A DNA stretch of 64,000 bases from Lewinellaceae bacterium SD302 (lineage in GTDB: Bacteria; Bacteroidota; Bacteroidia; Chitinophagales; Saprospiraceae): contig PDLQ01000004.1 of NCBI GenBank assembly GCA_002591745.1, forward strand, positions 185,714 through 249,713. Reading direction: 5' to 3'. Shown here piece after piece: positions 16,881 through 25,002 of this stretch. Position 1 is the first letter of the stretch. The number at the start of each line of letters is the position of its first letter. Made by a program: the position numbers and the translations under genes. The notes below the pieces were generated by a model that was given only the letters and a program-made list of their open reading frames with translations, was not told where the DNA came from and ran no database searches.

Positions 16881-18170
16881 TTAAAAGTATTGCCCGAAGC
16901 CAATCACCAGCCCCCGTTCCCTGGAATTCCTTACGTCAATGCCGTAATCCAGCCGTAGCACTGCATCTTTTGCACTGCTGCTAACGAGTCTCAGGCCGCC
17001 GCCCATAAATTGCCGAACGGTATTGCCGTTCAACAGATCCTCCAGGCTGCCACCGGGAGACCGCCAGGTACCAAAATCGGAGAAGCCGACCAGTTGGGCG
17101 GAGTAGCGCTCTTTACGTTCCTGCCAGATAGTGTGGCGGTATTCCAGGTTCAGTACGAACTGAGCTGTTCCCCGGTCGATGCGGTTTCCGGATCCTCGGA
17201 TATTTAGCTGGCTGTCGATCGTAAAGGGCGCGAACGGACTGGCCTGGTTAGAGGAGAGGCCCGCCCGGGCACGAATGGCCAGATTTCCCCTGCCACCAAG
17301 TAATTTGTAAGCTTTGATCTCCGAAAGGATGATCAGGAAATCAGAATTATCCGCCAGGTTATGCACAATTTGCCCGTTGTTACTGAAGGCCCAACCCGCC
17401 CGCCTTTCACCGTGGTAATCCACCCGATAGTAGTCATACCGAGCTTTCAGGGAAAATTTGAAGAGCTCCAACTCATCGGGCCCCAAACCGGGAGATGTTG
17501 CTGGTGCTTGTTTCTCGTAGCGTTCCCGGAAAAAGTTTATGCCTAAGGCAAAGGTCCGGTGGGGACGGGGAGAATAGGAAATACCGCCTTCCAGGCCCAG
17601 GTTGGCGTAGCGATAATCAGCGGTGCCTTCGGCGAAATAAACCGGCTCCACAGCTGCGTATAGCTGACTGCCGACCGCATAACCCCAGCGTCCGCCACCC
17701 AGGGAGCGATTTCTAAGTTGAATGGAATAGTTGTGCTGCCCGTCGATATTTCGGTAAAAACCGCTCAGTTCCTGGCCCCGCCCGCGCCAATGAATATCGT
17801 TGAAACCTAATTGATAGTTGAAGTTTCCCTCGATTCCCCCGAAATTGACCACTGGAAAGAGCGTCCTGCTCTCTTTAATCGTCCAGTGAAGCGTGGAATC
17901 TCCGCTTTCGTTAATCTGCCATTCATAATCCGCCCGCGTTACGGCCGGAAGATTAACGAGTTCCTGGCGCAACCGCTCAATTTCAGGACGATTGTTGCGG
18001 TCATCAGTCAATAAGAGGCTTTCTCGCTTGTCGGACCCACTGCGTTCCAATCCAGCTACCCTGGCAGCAAAGTAGGCAAGCTGGCTGCGCTTCAGGCCGG
18101 AAAAGGTCAGTGGCGTTTGGGCATTCAGCGAATTGAAAAGCAGGAATAGAAGAATTAATGGGGCGCGCAT
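16881..18170 (-). CDS. Omp85-superfamily outer-membrane protein (BamA/TamA-like barrel)
   Basis: 429 residues. Signal peptide (MRAPLILLFLLFNSLNAQ), then one POTRA-like segment (about 20-120; RLRQELVNLPAVTRADYEWQ) and a 16-strand-type barrel. The barrel contains the Omp85 loop-6 motif as IRGSGNRIDRG (family consensus (V/I)RG(F/Y)) and ends in an aromatic C-terminus (VIGFGQYF). It is half the size of BamA (~800 aa, five POTRAs), so it is a short accessory member, perhaps inserting or translocating a particular substrate. The start codon lies 4 bp after the stop of the DUF547/barrel gene at 18175-19761, so the two form an operon. Confidence 0.82.
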   Translation of the reverse strand: MRAPLILLFLLFNSLNAQTPLTFSGLKRSQLAYFAARVAGLERSGSDKRESLLLTDDRNNRPEIERLRQELVNLPAVTRADYEWQINESGDSTLHWTIKESRTLFPVVNFGGIEGNFNYQLGFNDIHWRGRGQELSGFYRNIDGQHNYSIQLRNRSLGGGRWGYAVGSQLYAAVEPVYFAEGTADYRYANLGLEGGISYSPRPHRTFALGINFFRERYEKQAPATSPGLGPDELELFKFSLKARYDYYRVDYHGERRAGWAFSNNGQIVHNLADNSDFLIILSEIKAYKLLGGRGNLAIRARAGLSSNQASPFAPFTIDSQLNIRGSGNRIDRGTAQFVLNLEYRHTIWQERKERYSAQLVGFSDFGTWRSPGGSLEDLLNGNTVRQFMGGGLRLVSSSAKDAVLRLDYGIDVRNSRERGLVIGFGQYF

Positions 18171-18174
18171 TGAT

Positions 18175-19761
18175 TTATAAGTTAAAGCGCAGACCCAAAT
18201 TTACCGTGCCGGCACTCCCGTTTACGCTGCTGATGAAGTCGTTCTGAAAGGCCGTGGTTAGTAACTCTACCTCAAATTTGGGGGTAAACTGGTACTTGGC
18301 ACCTACCCCCAACTGGTAGAAGTAGTCGTAATTCTCCTGCCAGTAAGGACTGTAACTGGCCAGACCATAAAGGGTAGTCTTCGGGCTGGGGAAGTAGCTG
18401 AAAATACCGGTGACTGGAGTAGAGAAGCGATTTATCCGTCCCTCTTCTTCGGCTCCGATGTCTTCGATGAGGGCATCGACCTCGGCGAAAAAGGAGAAGT
18501 TGTTGCCTATGGAAAAATCATTAAAGAATTGGGTGAACCAACTTGGTCCGCCAAAGTCGGTGAAACGTCCGTCGTTCTCGGCTCCGGTGGGGTCATCGGC
18601 CACGGGAAAGAGGAAGGAACTTTGCACGGAAAAATTAGGTAGTTTTTCAAAGGGGGCGATCCGCACCTTGGGTCCGAAACCTGTGACTGCCGAGCGAAAG
18701 GAATTGGCACCTTCGTTACTGAATACATCGAAATTATTAGCGGTGCCGGCTTCATCGTAACGGACGCGGCGGTAGCGCAGGTCGAAGCCCACGTTAACCC
18801 GATTCGTCAGTCCATACAGTACGCTGGTGGTAGCCGTAAAAAAAGAGGCGCGCTCTCCGGCGGCCTCCTGACTGTAAAGGTTGTTGAATATTTTGATCTC
18901 GAAACTTCCCCGGGGGATGGCCGAAGAGACCACGTAGCGGGCAGCATTATTGCCGCCGGGGGTGGCCGAGCCCCCACCATTGGCGGGAGTCGGTTCGGGC
19001 TTGATGATTTCGTTCAGTTGGGCACGGCCCCGTGTCTGGTTCAGGCTCCAGTCATAGGTGTAGTAGCTCACGCCGGCGGACTCGGGGATTTGCTCACTGC
19101 GGTAGCGATTGATGAAACCCAGTACCCTGGCCTTGCTACCGCCAAAATCTTTAGCATACCATTCAAAGATTTGCGAAAGCTCGGCTTGTTGGCCATTCAC
19201 ACGGATGAAATTACGGTCGTTGAGGGCCAGGCGTGTTTGCTTTTCCAATTGTGCTTCGAGTTGAGCGGGCTGATAAGCGAAACTGGTGATTGGCGGGCAA
19301 CCCAGGGCACCACAAACCAGCACGAAGTGCAGTCTTGCATCGTTGAATTCTCTTAGGATAAGTTCCTTCTCCAGCTGGTTCAGGGTGAGTTGGCGACCAC
19401 CAATGGCTTGTTTGTTACCATCAAAGAAACCCTTTACATCCAGTACGGATTTCAGCGGATAGTGCTGCAATGCCTGATTAATAACCAGCAGATTGTAAGC
19501 ATTGATGAGGTAAGCTTTCTTCGCATTGCCACTCAGAGCCTTCAATTCGACGGAGGCGATTTCTTCCACCAGCGGCTTTAGATCGTTACTGGCTTTCAGG
19601 GTGGCGTAGTCTACCCGGCCGGCTTTAACGTAGCGCATCAAAAAGGCGTCGGTCTCAACAAAAAACTCAGCCGGAGTCATGGCCGGTAACGGATTCAGGT
19701 TGGCTAACAAAGTAGCAATGCCGATGATCAGTGGAAGGAAAATTTTAGTTTGGACGTACAT
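18175..19761 (-). CDS. DUF547 domain protein fused to a C-terminal beta-barrel
   Basis: 528 residues from the ATG at 19761, chosen because it yields a signal peptide (MYVQTKIFLPLIIGIATLLA); upstream in-frame sequence has none. Residues about 30-235 are a DUF547 domain, with the typical KAYLINAYNLLVINQAL, LTLNQLE and HFVLVCGALGCPP elements. After a Pro/Gly-rich linker (TPANGGGSATPGGNN), residues about 280-528 are a transmembrane-barrel-like domain (GLTNRVNVGFDLRYRRVRYD; ending NLGLRFNL). It lies 4 bp upstream of the Omp85-like gene. The catalytic role of DUF547 is uncertain (the fold is related to papain-like enzymes). Motif copy 7 lies in the signal-peptide codons (ATLLAN). Confidence 0.85.
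   Translation of the reverse strand: MYVQTKIFLPLIIGIATLLANLNPLPAMTPAEFFVETDAFLMRYVKAGRVDYATLKASNDLKPLVEEIASVELKALSGNAKKAYLINAYNLLVINQALQHYPLKSVLDVKGFFDGNKQAIGGRQLTLNQLEKELILREFNDARLHFVLVCGALGCPPITSFAYQPAQLEAQLEKQTRLALNDRNFIRVNGQQAELSQIFEWYAKDFGGSKARVLGFINRYRSEQIPESAGVSYYTYDWSLNQTRGRAQLNEIIKPEPTPANGGGSATPGGNNAARYVVSSAIPRGSFEIKIFNNLYSQEAAGERASFFTATTSVLYGLTNRVNVGFDLRYRRVRYDEAGTANNFDVFSNEGANSFRSAVTGFGPKVRIAPFEKLPNFSVQSSFLFPVADDPTGAENDGRFTDFGGPSWFTQFFNDFSIGNNFSFFAEVDALIEDIGAEEEGRINRFSTPVTGIFSYFPSPKTTLYGLASYSPYWQENYDYFYQLGVGAKYQFTPKFEVELLTTAFQNDFISSVNGSAGTVNLGLRFNL
19708..19716 (-). repeat. GCTACTTTG interspersed motif, copy 7 (intragenic)
   Basis: The long form GCTACTTTGTTAGCCA is read in frame as Ala-Thr-Leu-Leu-Ala in the signal peptide of the DUF547 protein. 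Confidence 0.85.
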
Positions 19762-19973
19762 GTCGAAGTGTTTTAGAAGATAATTAATTGATATTCCAAA
19801 GGTGGGGCGGCGGAAAACCGGATGACTTACCGATTCTTCCCGTACTCCGGTGGGTTCTTCCTCAATACATGTAGATACATGAATTAGCTGCCTCAAGAAA
19901 GTGGCGGATGCCTGGATACGACATTTAGAGGCTGGATGAAAAGTCGTTAACTTTATTAAAAATCAACTCGCAC

Positions 19974-20912
19974 ATGAGAATCTGGAAAGTCGGTAACTAT
20001 GTATTCGCCCTTGGGCTGTTACTGCTGTTGTTGAATGATCATTACCTTAAGGAAACTTACAGCAATTGGCTGACGGGTAAATTGTCGGACTTCGCGGGTA
20101 TGCTGATTTTTCCACTCTTCCTCGCATTTTGTACCGGGTGGTCGGCACGGCGGTCAGTATTTTTTACCACACTTGCCTTTGTTGGCTGGAAATCTCCTCT
20201 GTCTCAGCCCATCATCGATTGGGTCAATAATTATCAGCCATGGCATTTCAGCAGGGTAGTGGACTATACGGATCTGATTGCTTTTGCAATATTCCCATTG
20301 GTATGGTGGACCCTACGTAATACTGATAAATTAAAAATATCACCGGATCCATTATTTGCTCGAGTTCTGATACTACCAATCACCTGTTTTGCTTTCGTGG
20401 CTACTTCTACTGATGACGACGATCAATATTTTATTGATTCCGGTATCGAAAATTGCTGTGTTATCAGCCCCGTTGATCAAAATCTGGGAAACGGACGTAT
20501 TTACATCCCAACGGCATTTAGCCCTAACGGTGATGGCCTCAACGACTTTTTTACGGTGCTTGTAGATAGTAATATCGCAGTGATCGATACCTTTTACGTT
20601 TATGACCTGGACAATGGCGATACGCTTTTCTTAGCTGTCGACGTCACCAATCCACAAGATTTTCTGGGTTTCAATGGTGTCGTAAACGATACTGCACGCA
20701 TGAAACGCTATGGATACACAACCTGGATAACCGCCTTGGACGGTACGCAAAGCTCATTCTCGTCATCGGTATGCAGCTTACCTTGCGTCGAACCATTTGA
20801 TGGAGAGACTCCTCCGGGTATTCCTGAATGTGCCTATCCTAATCAGTTCATTCCAAGTATTGGCTACGACCCGATGCTTTCCTCGGGAGAATCACTTCAA
20901 TGCTTTGAATAA
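19974..20912 (+). CDS. Polytopic membrane protein with extracytoplasmic gliding-motility (CHU_C-like) segment
   Basis: 312 residues. The N-terminal ~145 residues hold about four to five hydrophobic segments (YVFALGLLLLLL; FAGMLIFPLFLAFC; DLIAFAIFPLVWW; LILPITCFAFVA) and a conserved-looking LTGKLSDFAG motif. The rest is soluble and begins after an acidic DDDD linker. It contains IPTAFSPNGDGLNDFF, the hallmark opening of the gliding-motility-associated C-terminal (CHU_C) domain, but departs from it afterwards and ends in a Cys-rich tail (CSLPCVEP; CAYPNQF). Joining a polytopic inner-membrane part to a CHU_C-like segment is unusual, because CHU_C normally ends secreted proteins. An intrinsic-terminator-like hairpin follows at 20921. 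The start ATG has the near-box TAACTTTA upstream. Confidence 0.75.
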   Translation: MRIWKVGNYVFALGLLLLLLNDHYLKETYSNWLTGKLSDFAGMLIFPLFLAFCTGWSARRSVFFTTLAFVGWKSPLSQPIIDWVNNYQPWHFSRVVDYTDLIAFAIFPLVWWTLRNTDKLKISPDPLFARVLILPITCFAFVATSTDDDDQYFIDSGIENCCVISPVDQNLGNGRIYIPTAFSPNGDGLNDFFTVLVDSNIAVIDTFYVYDLDNGDTLFLAVDVTNPQDFLGFNGVVNDTARMKRYGYTTWITALDGTQSSFSSSVCSLPCVEPFDGETPPGIPECAYPNQFIPSIGYDPMLSSGESLQCFE

Positions 20913-20920
20913 AATAATTT

Positions 20921-20960
20921 AGAGCTTGTTTTTCAGTTCATAGAAATCCAAACAAGCTCT
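20921..20960. terminator. Hairpin downstream of the CHU_C-like membrane gene
   Basis: AGAGCTTGTTT pairs with AAACAAGCTCT (11 bp) around an 18-nt loop, 8 bp after the stop codon. No long T-run follows, so termination is likely but not certain. Confidence 0.6.
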
Positions 20961-21217
20961 TAGCGTTCGCTATGCTCGCGAACCTAATCCCGCGACTCTG
21001 GTTGTACTCCAGCGCTCTATATCAATAATTTGCGTGCTAAGGTCTTCTTCTTCACTCAGGAGCTCGTTGTCTCTGGCGGCAAAAGAAAGGTTGGCCGGAA
21101 AGTCGATTTATACGATTACCTGCTGGGGGGTGGCGGTCCTGGGAGCACTTCTGGCTGGAATAGACGGATACCGAATCCCCTTTTTCAGTAGCTACAAAAC
21201 CGGAGTTTACGGAGGTT
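20961..21217. other. Intergenic region before the beta-glucosidase gene
   Basis: Contains a small inverted repeat GTTCGCTATGCTCGCGAAC near 20965. I see no clear promoter box and no supportable gene. One frame (21034-21255) is open but has no recognisable features and ends inside motif copy 8. Confidence 0.4.
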
Positions 21218-23428
21218 GTGTGGCTGCCAGAATGTTTACCTTGCTACTTTGTTAGCCAAAATCTTACCCGACCTTTGTCAAGAATAGAAGACCTCCTCCA
21301 ACGCATGACCCTGGCCGAGAAAGCCGGTCAGATGACCCAGGTGACCCTGGATACGATCAGTTACGGTAAACCTTACAAAGTTAAAAATCCGCTACGACTG
21401 AGTCCCCAAAAGCTTAAAAAGGTAATTGAGAAGAAGCTGGTTGGCTCCGTTCTCAACGTGGGTACTCACGCACATACACCTGCACGCTGGCGGGAATTGA
21501 TTGACGAAATTCAGGCGGCAGCGGCCAGGACCAGATTGGGGATTCCGGTGCTCTACGGGCTGGATACTATTCACGGAGCAAACTACGTGATGGGCAGTAC
21601 GCTGTTTCCTCAGCAGCTTGGTCTGGCCGCTACCGGAAATACGGAATTGGTAGAACAGGTCTTTTCCCTGGCTGCCCGTGATACGCTGCGAGCCGGGGTT
21701 CCTTGGTTGTTTGCGCCGGTGGCTGATCTTGGTCGCGACCCCCGCTGGCCCAGGCTATGGGAAGCCTTTGGCGAAGATGTTCAGATCACCAAAGATATGA
21801 CGGTAGCAGCCACCAAAGGCATTGAAAAGGTGGAGGGAGCTGCCTCTTGCCTTAAACATTTCCTGGGCTATGGCTATCCTCAAAGCGGAATGGACCGTAC
21901 CCCCGCCTGGATTCCCGAGCGACAATTGCGGGAGTACTATTTGCCACCTTTCGTGAGTGGACTGGCTGCCGGTAGTCCTTCGGTGATGGTAAATAGCGGA
22001 GAAATCAACGGAGAGCCGGTACACGCCAGTAAATTCTTGCTGACCGACCTGCTGCGTGGCGAATTAGGATTTGACGGGGTAGTAGTGACCGATTGGGAAG
22101 ACGTCATTTATCTGCATACTCGCCACCGGGTGGCCGATTCCTATCGCAGTGCTGTGAAAATCTCCATCGAAGCCGGCATCGATATGAGTATGACGGCTAT
22201 GGATACCGATTTCGCCGATCATATTGTCGACCTGGTGGAGAGCGGTGAATTACCCGAAGCCCGCATCGACGAAAGTGTAAGACGCATCTTACGGATGAAG
22301 GAAAAGCTGGGCTTATTCGAAATACCCAATCCCGGCCATGATTTTCCAGCGGCCAAACCAAAAAAAGACCTGGCGTTGGCTACCAAGGCGGCGGAGCAAT
22401 CGATCGTTTTACTAAAAAATAAACGGGGCGCTCTACCACTGAAAAAGCAGCAGCGTATTCTGGTCGTAGGGCCTACGGCCAATAGTAAGCGAAGCCTGCA
22501 CGGCGGTTGGACTTACACCTGGCAAGGAGAGAAGACTGACGAGCTGGACCCGTCTGAGCACCCCACTTTCCTGGCAGCATTTCGTAGTGAATACGGCAAG
22601 AAAAATGTCCGCTACGTCCAGGGCTGTAATCATCAGGATGAACTGAAGATGAAAAAACTGAAAGACAAACTGAAGTGGGCAGATCGGGTAATCCTGTGCC
22701 TCGGTGAAAGCAGCTACACTGAGTTTTTTGGCAGTCTCGATGATCTCTATTTATCCCCTGGCCAGGAAGAACTTTCGGTCCAGGTCGCAAAGGCCAAAAA
22801 GCCGACGACCTTACTGCTGCTGCAGGGGCGGCCGCGCTGTATCAGCCGGCTGAAGGGAAAATACGATTCTATTCTTACCGCTTTTTATCCCGGCCACGGA
22901 GGGGCTACTGCGCTTAGCGGTGTCCTGACGGGTAGGGTAAATCCATCGGGGCGTCTTCCGCTTACTTACCCCCGCTCACCCAATAGTTTGATTCCTTACG
23001 ACCATAAATCGACGGAAAACCAGGAACTGCAGGGGGCAAAGTCTGCTTTTGATCCCGAATTTGAATTCGGTTACGGTCTTAGTTATACTGATTTCAGCTA
23101 CCGAAAGTTAAAGTTGAAGAAGGATGTCGTCGGGCAAAATGATAAACTGAAGGTCAGTGTAAAGGTCAAAAACACCGGCCGGCGATCTGGCGGTCACGTT
23201 GTTCAGTTATATACGCGGACGCATTTTGCTGCGATAACACCCAGTGTGCGCCGCCTGCGGGCATTTCAACGCATTGAATTACAAGCAGGGGAGGAGCGAA
23301 CGGTAACATTCAGCATTGACGTTGCGGACCTGGCTTACATCGGACTGGATCAGCAGCCAAGGCTGGAGGACGGGAAATACAGCCTGATGATCGGGGACCT
23401 GGAAAAGGATTTCATGATTGCGGGGTGA
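21218..23428 (+). CDS. bglX: Glycoside hydrolase family 3 beta-glucosidase
   Basis: 736 residues from the GTG at 21218. GH3 layout: (beta/alpha)8 barrel with the family motifs LTLAEKAGQMTQ-like, GLDTIHGANYVMG, FAPVADLGRDPRW and CLKHFLGYG; the nucleophile is probably D292 in VVVTDWEDV. An alpha/beta sandwich follows (VVGPTANSKRSLHGGWTYTW), then a C-terminal fibronectin-III-like domain (GRRSGGHVVQLYTR). It hydrolyses terminal beta-glucosyl or similar residues. Periplasmic BglX enzymes carry a signal peptide; none is visible here, so the enzyme may be cytoplasmic. The start is uncertain: the first 18 codons overlap motif copy 8, and TTG 21275 or ATG 21305 are alternatives. It ends at a perfect bidirectional hairpin. 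Confidence 0.92.
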   Translation: MWLPECLPCYFVSQNLTRPLSRIEDLLQRMTLAEKAGQMTQVTLDTISYGKPYKVKNPLRLSPQKLKKVIEKKLVGSVLNVGTHAHTPARWRELIDEIQAAAARTRLGIPVLYGLDTIHGANYVMGSTLFPQQLGLAATGNTELVEQVFSLAARDTLRAGVPWLFAPVADLGRDPRWPRLWEAFGEDVQITKDMTVAATKGIEKVEGAASCLKHFLGYGYPQSGMDRTPAWIPERQLREYYLPPFVSGLAAGSPSVMVNSGEINGEPVHASKFLLTDLLRGELGFDGVVVTDWEDVIYLHTRHRVADSYRSAVKISIEAGIDMSMTAMDTDFADHIVDLVESGELPEARIDESVRRILRMKEKLGLFEIPNPGHDFPAAKPKKDLALATKAAEQSIVLLKNKRGALPLKKQQRILVVGPTANSKRSLHGGWTYTWQGEKTDELDPSEHPTFLAAFRSEYGKKNVRYVQGCNHQDELKMKKLKDKLKWADRVILCLGESSYTEFFGSLDDLYLSPGQEELSVQVAKAKKPTTLLLLQGRPRCISRLKGKYDSILTAFYPGHGGATALSGVLTGRVNPSGRLPLTYPRSPNSLIPYDHKSTENQELQGAKSAFDPEFEFGYGLSYTDFSYRKLKLKKDVVGQNDKLKVSVKVKNTGRRSGGHVVQLYTRTHFAAITPSVRRLRAFQRIELQAGEERTVTFSIDVADLAYIGLDQQPRLEDGKYSLMIGDLEKDFMIAG
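21243..21251 (+). repeat. GCTACTTTG interspersed motif, copy 8
   Basis: Long form GCTACTTTGTTAGCCA at the extreme 5' end of the bglX reading frame. If the true start is downstream, this copy is intergenic. Confidence 0.85.
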
Positions 23429-23434
23429 AAGAAT

Positions 23435-23470
23435 CTGACGTAAAAACGTATAAATACGTTTTTACGTCAG
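23435..23470. terminator. Perfect bidirectional terminator hairpin
   Basis: A 16-bp perfect stem (CTGACGTAAAAACGTA / TACGTTTTTACGTCAG) with a TAAA loop sits 6 bp after the bglX stop and 39 bp after the stop of the convergent hlyD-like gene. It is symmetrical and has A/T tracts within the stem, so it can act on both strands. Confidence 0.85.
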
Positions 23471-23509
23471 CACAATCATAAGCCGGCCTGAAAATTCGAA
23501 TGTATATCC

Positions 23510-24856
23510 TTATTTCTCGAACTCAGAGTAGAAATCGTCTTCATCTACGACGTTCACCTGATCGCCTTCTTCCAAATCACGGCTGAGTGCAGAGTAAGGG
23601 CCTTTGATCACCTGAGCATCTTTATCGAGCGCAGAGGTGATCTGAATGTAGGTGTCATCCTGAATACCGGTGGTGACGGCTACCTGGCGAACCGTATCGC
23701 CGCTGACTACGAAAATAACTTCCAGCAAGTCATCAAGACTAGGATCATCTTCGGCTGCTTCGTTTTCCCGGGTAGCGACACACTGAATCGGTACGGCGGT
23801 CACATCTTCCACCCGGAGGGTCATGATCTCGGTACTGGCCGACATGCCCGGCCGGAAGGGGAAGGGGTTCTTCTCACTCAGGAGATCGGCGTAGGAGGCC
23901 GGGTCAATGCTGATCCGAACTTCAAAATTGGTGACCTGGTCGCTGTTCAGTACGTTTTCAGCCAAAGCGGCGTTGGTACTGGAATTTGCGATCTGAGTGA
24001 CGGTACCAATGAACTTGCGGTCCAGGTAAGCGTCAACTTCAATTTCGGTTTTGTCACCCAGTTTTACACTGGGAACATCATTTTCACTCACTTCCACCCG
24101 CACTTCCATAGCATTCAGGTTGGCGATGCGCATCATTTCCGTACCCGTCATCTGGATAGTACCAACTACCCGCTCACCCTGTTCTACGTTGAGCAGAGAG
24201 ACTACGCCACCGATGGGTGCGTAGATGGTCGTGCGGCGTAAGCTCGTGCGCAATTCGCTCAGGCTTGCCTCACTGCTTTGTACTTGGTATTTGGCCGCTT
24301 TGGCGTTTTCCCGGGCGGCATCAATATTGCTCTGTGCACTACGCAGGTTAGCTTCCAGCGCGCGTACATTGGCTTGGCTTGCCTCGAGGTCTTGCTGAGA
24401 GATCACACCTTCCTGCCGTAGCTTCTGGTTGCGGTTCAGAATATCGTTAGCGTTATCCAACTGGGCCTGGATTTGTTCTTTCTGGGCATCCAGCGTACTG
24501 ATTTGGGCGCGGGCGTTGGCTTGCTGGGCTTTAGCGCTGTTTACGCCGGCTACGCCCCGGGCTACTTGTGATTGATAAACATCCGGGTCGATCTTAGCCA
24601 ATAACTGACCGACGACCACAGAATCGCCTTCTTCAACGTAGAGTTCAACGATCTCACCCGAAACATCGGAACTGATCTTGACTTCCGTCTGCGGGAAAAC
24701 CTTACCACTGGCAGCCACCGTCTCCTGAATGGTTCTGGTTTTGACCGGTGTGGCAAAAACCCGGGTGCCCTCTTCCTGCCGTTGCCCGAAAGCCAAAGCA
24801 CTAATAACGGCCAGCGCAATCAGCGCAACTATAATGATGATCCATTTACGACTCAT
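23510..24856 (-). CDS. HlyD/MacA-family periplasmic adaptor subunit
   Basis: 448 residues. An N-terminal membrane anchor (IIIIVALIALAVISALAFG) is followed by a lipoyl/biotinyl-like half (SGEIVELYVEEGDSVVVGQLLAKID), a long alpha-helical hairpin (about 95-205, repeated Ala/Gln heptads), the second lipoyl half (TTIYAPIGGVVSLLNVEQGE), and beta-barrel and membrane-proximal domains. It would bridge an inner-membrane transporter and a TolC channel. A TolC-family gene lies immediately upstream (25003-26442), but the MacB-type ABC permease/ATPase usually found with it is absent: a terminator and a convergent bglX follow. The C-terminus is acidic (EEGDQVNVVDEDDFYSEFEK). Confidence 0.92.
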   Translation of the reverse strand: MSRKWIIIIVALIALAVISALAFGQRQEEGTRVFATPVKTRTIQETVAASGKVFPQTEVKISSDVSGEIVELYVEEGDSVVVGQLLAKIDPDVYQSQVARGVAGVNSAKAQQANARAQISTLDAQKEQIQAQLDNANDILNRNQKLRQEGVISQQDLEASQANVRALEANLRSAQSNIDAARENAKAAKYQVQSSEASLSELRTSLRRTTIYAPIGGVVSLLNVEQGERVVGTIQMTGTEMMRIANLNAMEVRVEVSENDVPSVKLGDKTEIEVDAYLDRKFIGTVTQIANSSTNAALAENVLNSDQVTNFEVRISIDPASYADLLSEKNPFPFRPGMSASTEIMTLRVEDVTAVPIQCVATRENEAAEDDPSLDDLLEVIFVVSGDTVRQVAVTTGIQDDTYIQITSALDKDAQVIKGPYSALSRDLEEGDQVNVVDEDDFYSEFEK

Positions 24857-24890
24857 GGGGTGGGTATTAAAAGTTAGTGGTTGTATTCGA

Positions 24891-24959
24891 TGATCTAATG
24901 AAGCAATGATCTAATGAAGCAATGATCTAATGAAGCGATGATTTAATGAACTAATGAAG
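24891..24959. repeat. Tandem 16-bp repeat TGATCTAATGAAGCAA
   Basis: Three full units start at 24891, 24907 and 24923, the last with one change. Degenerate part-units (TGATTTAATGAA, CTAATGAAG) follow. An inverted related word, ATCAGATCATTAGATCA, lies at about 24966. It sits between the hlyD-like and tolC-like genes. Related ATCATTAGATCATT words occur at 34901, 35611 and 54807. Confidence 0.85.
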
Positions 24960-25002
24960 TGTGGCTATCAGATCATTAGATCACTTAAACATTTTATCAT
25001 TC

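Noticed and set aside
21034..21255. 73-aa protein upstream of bglX
   Set aside because: No recognisable feature, and its stop codon lies inside motif copy 8; probably non-coding.
24891..24959. CRISPR array
   Set aside because: The 16-bp units are contiguous with no unique spacers and no cas genes are nearby.
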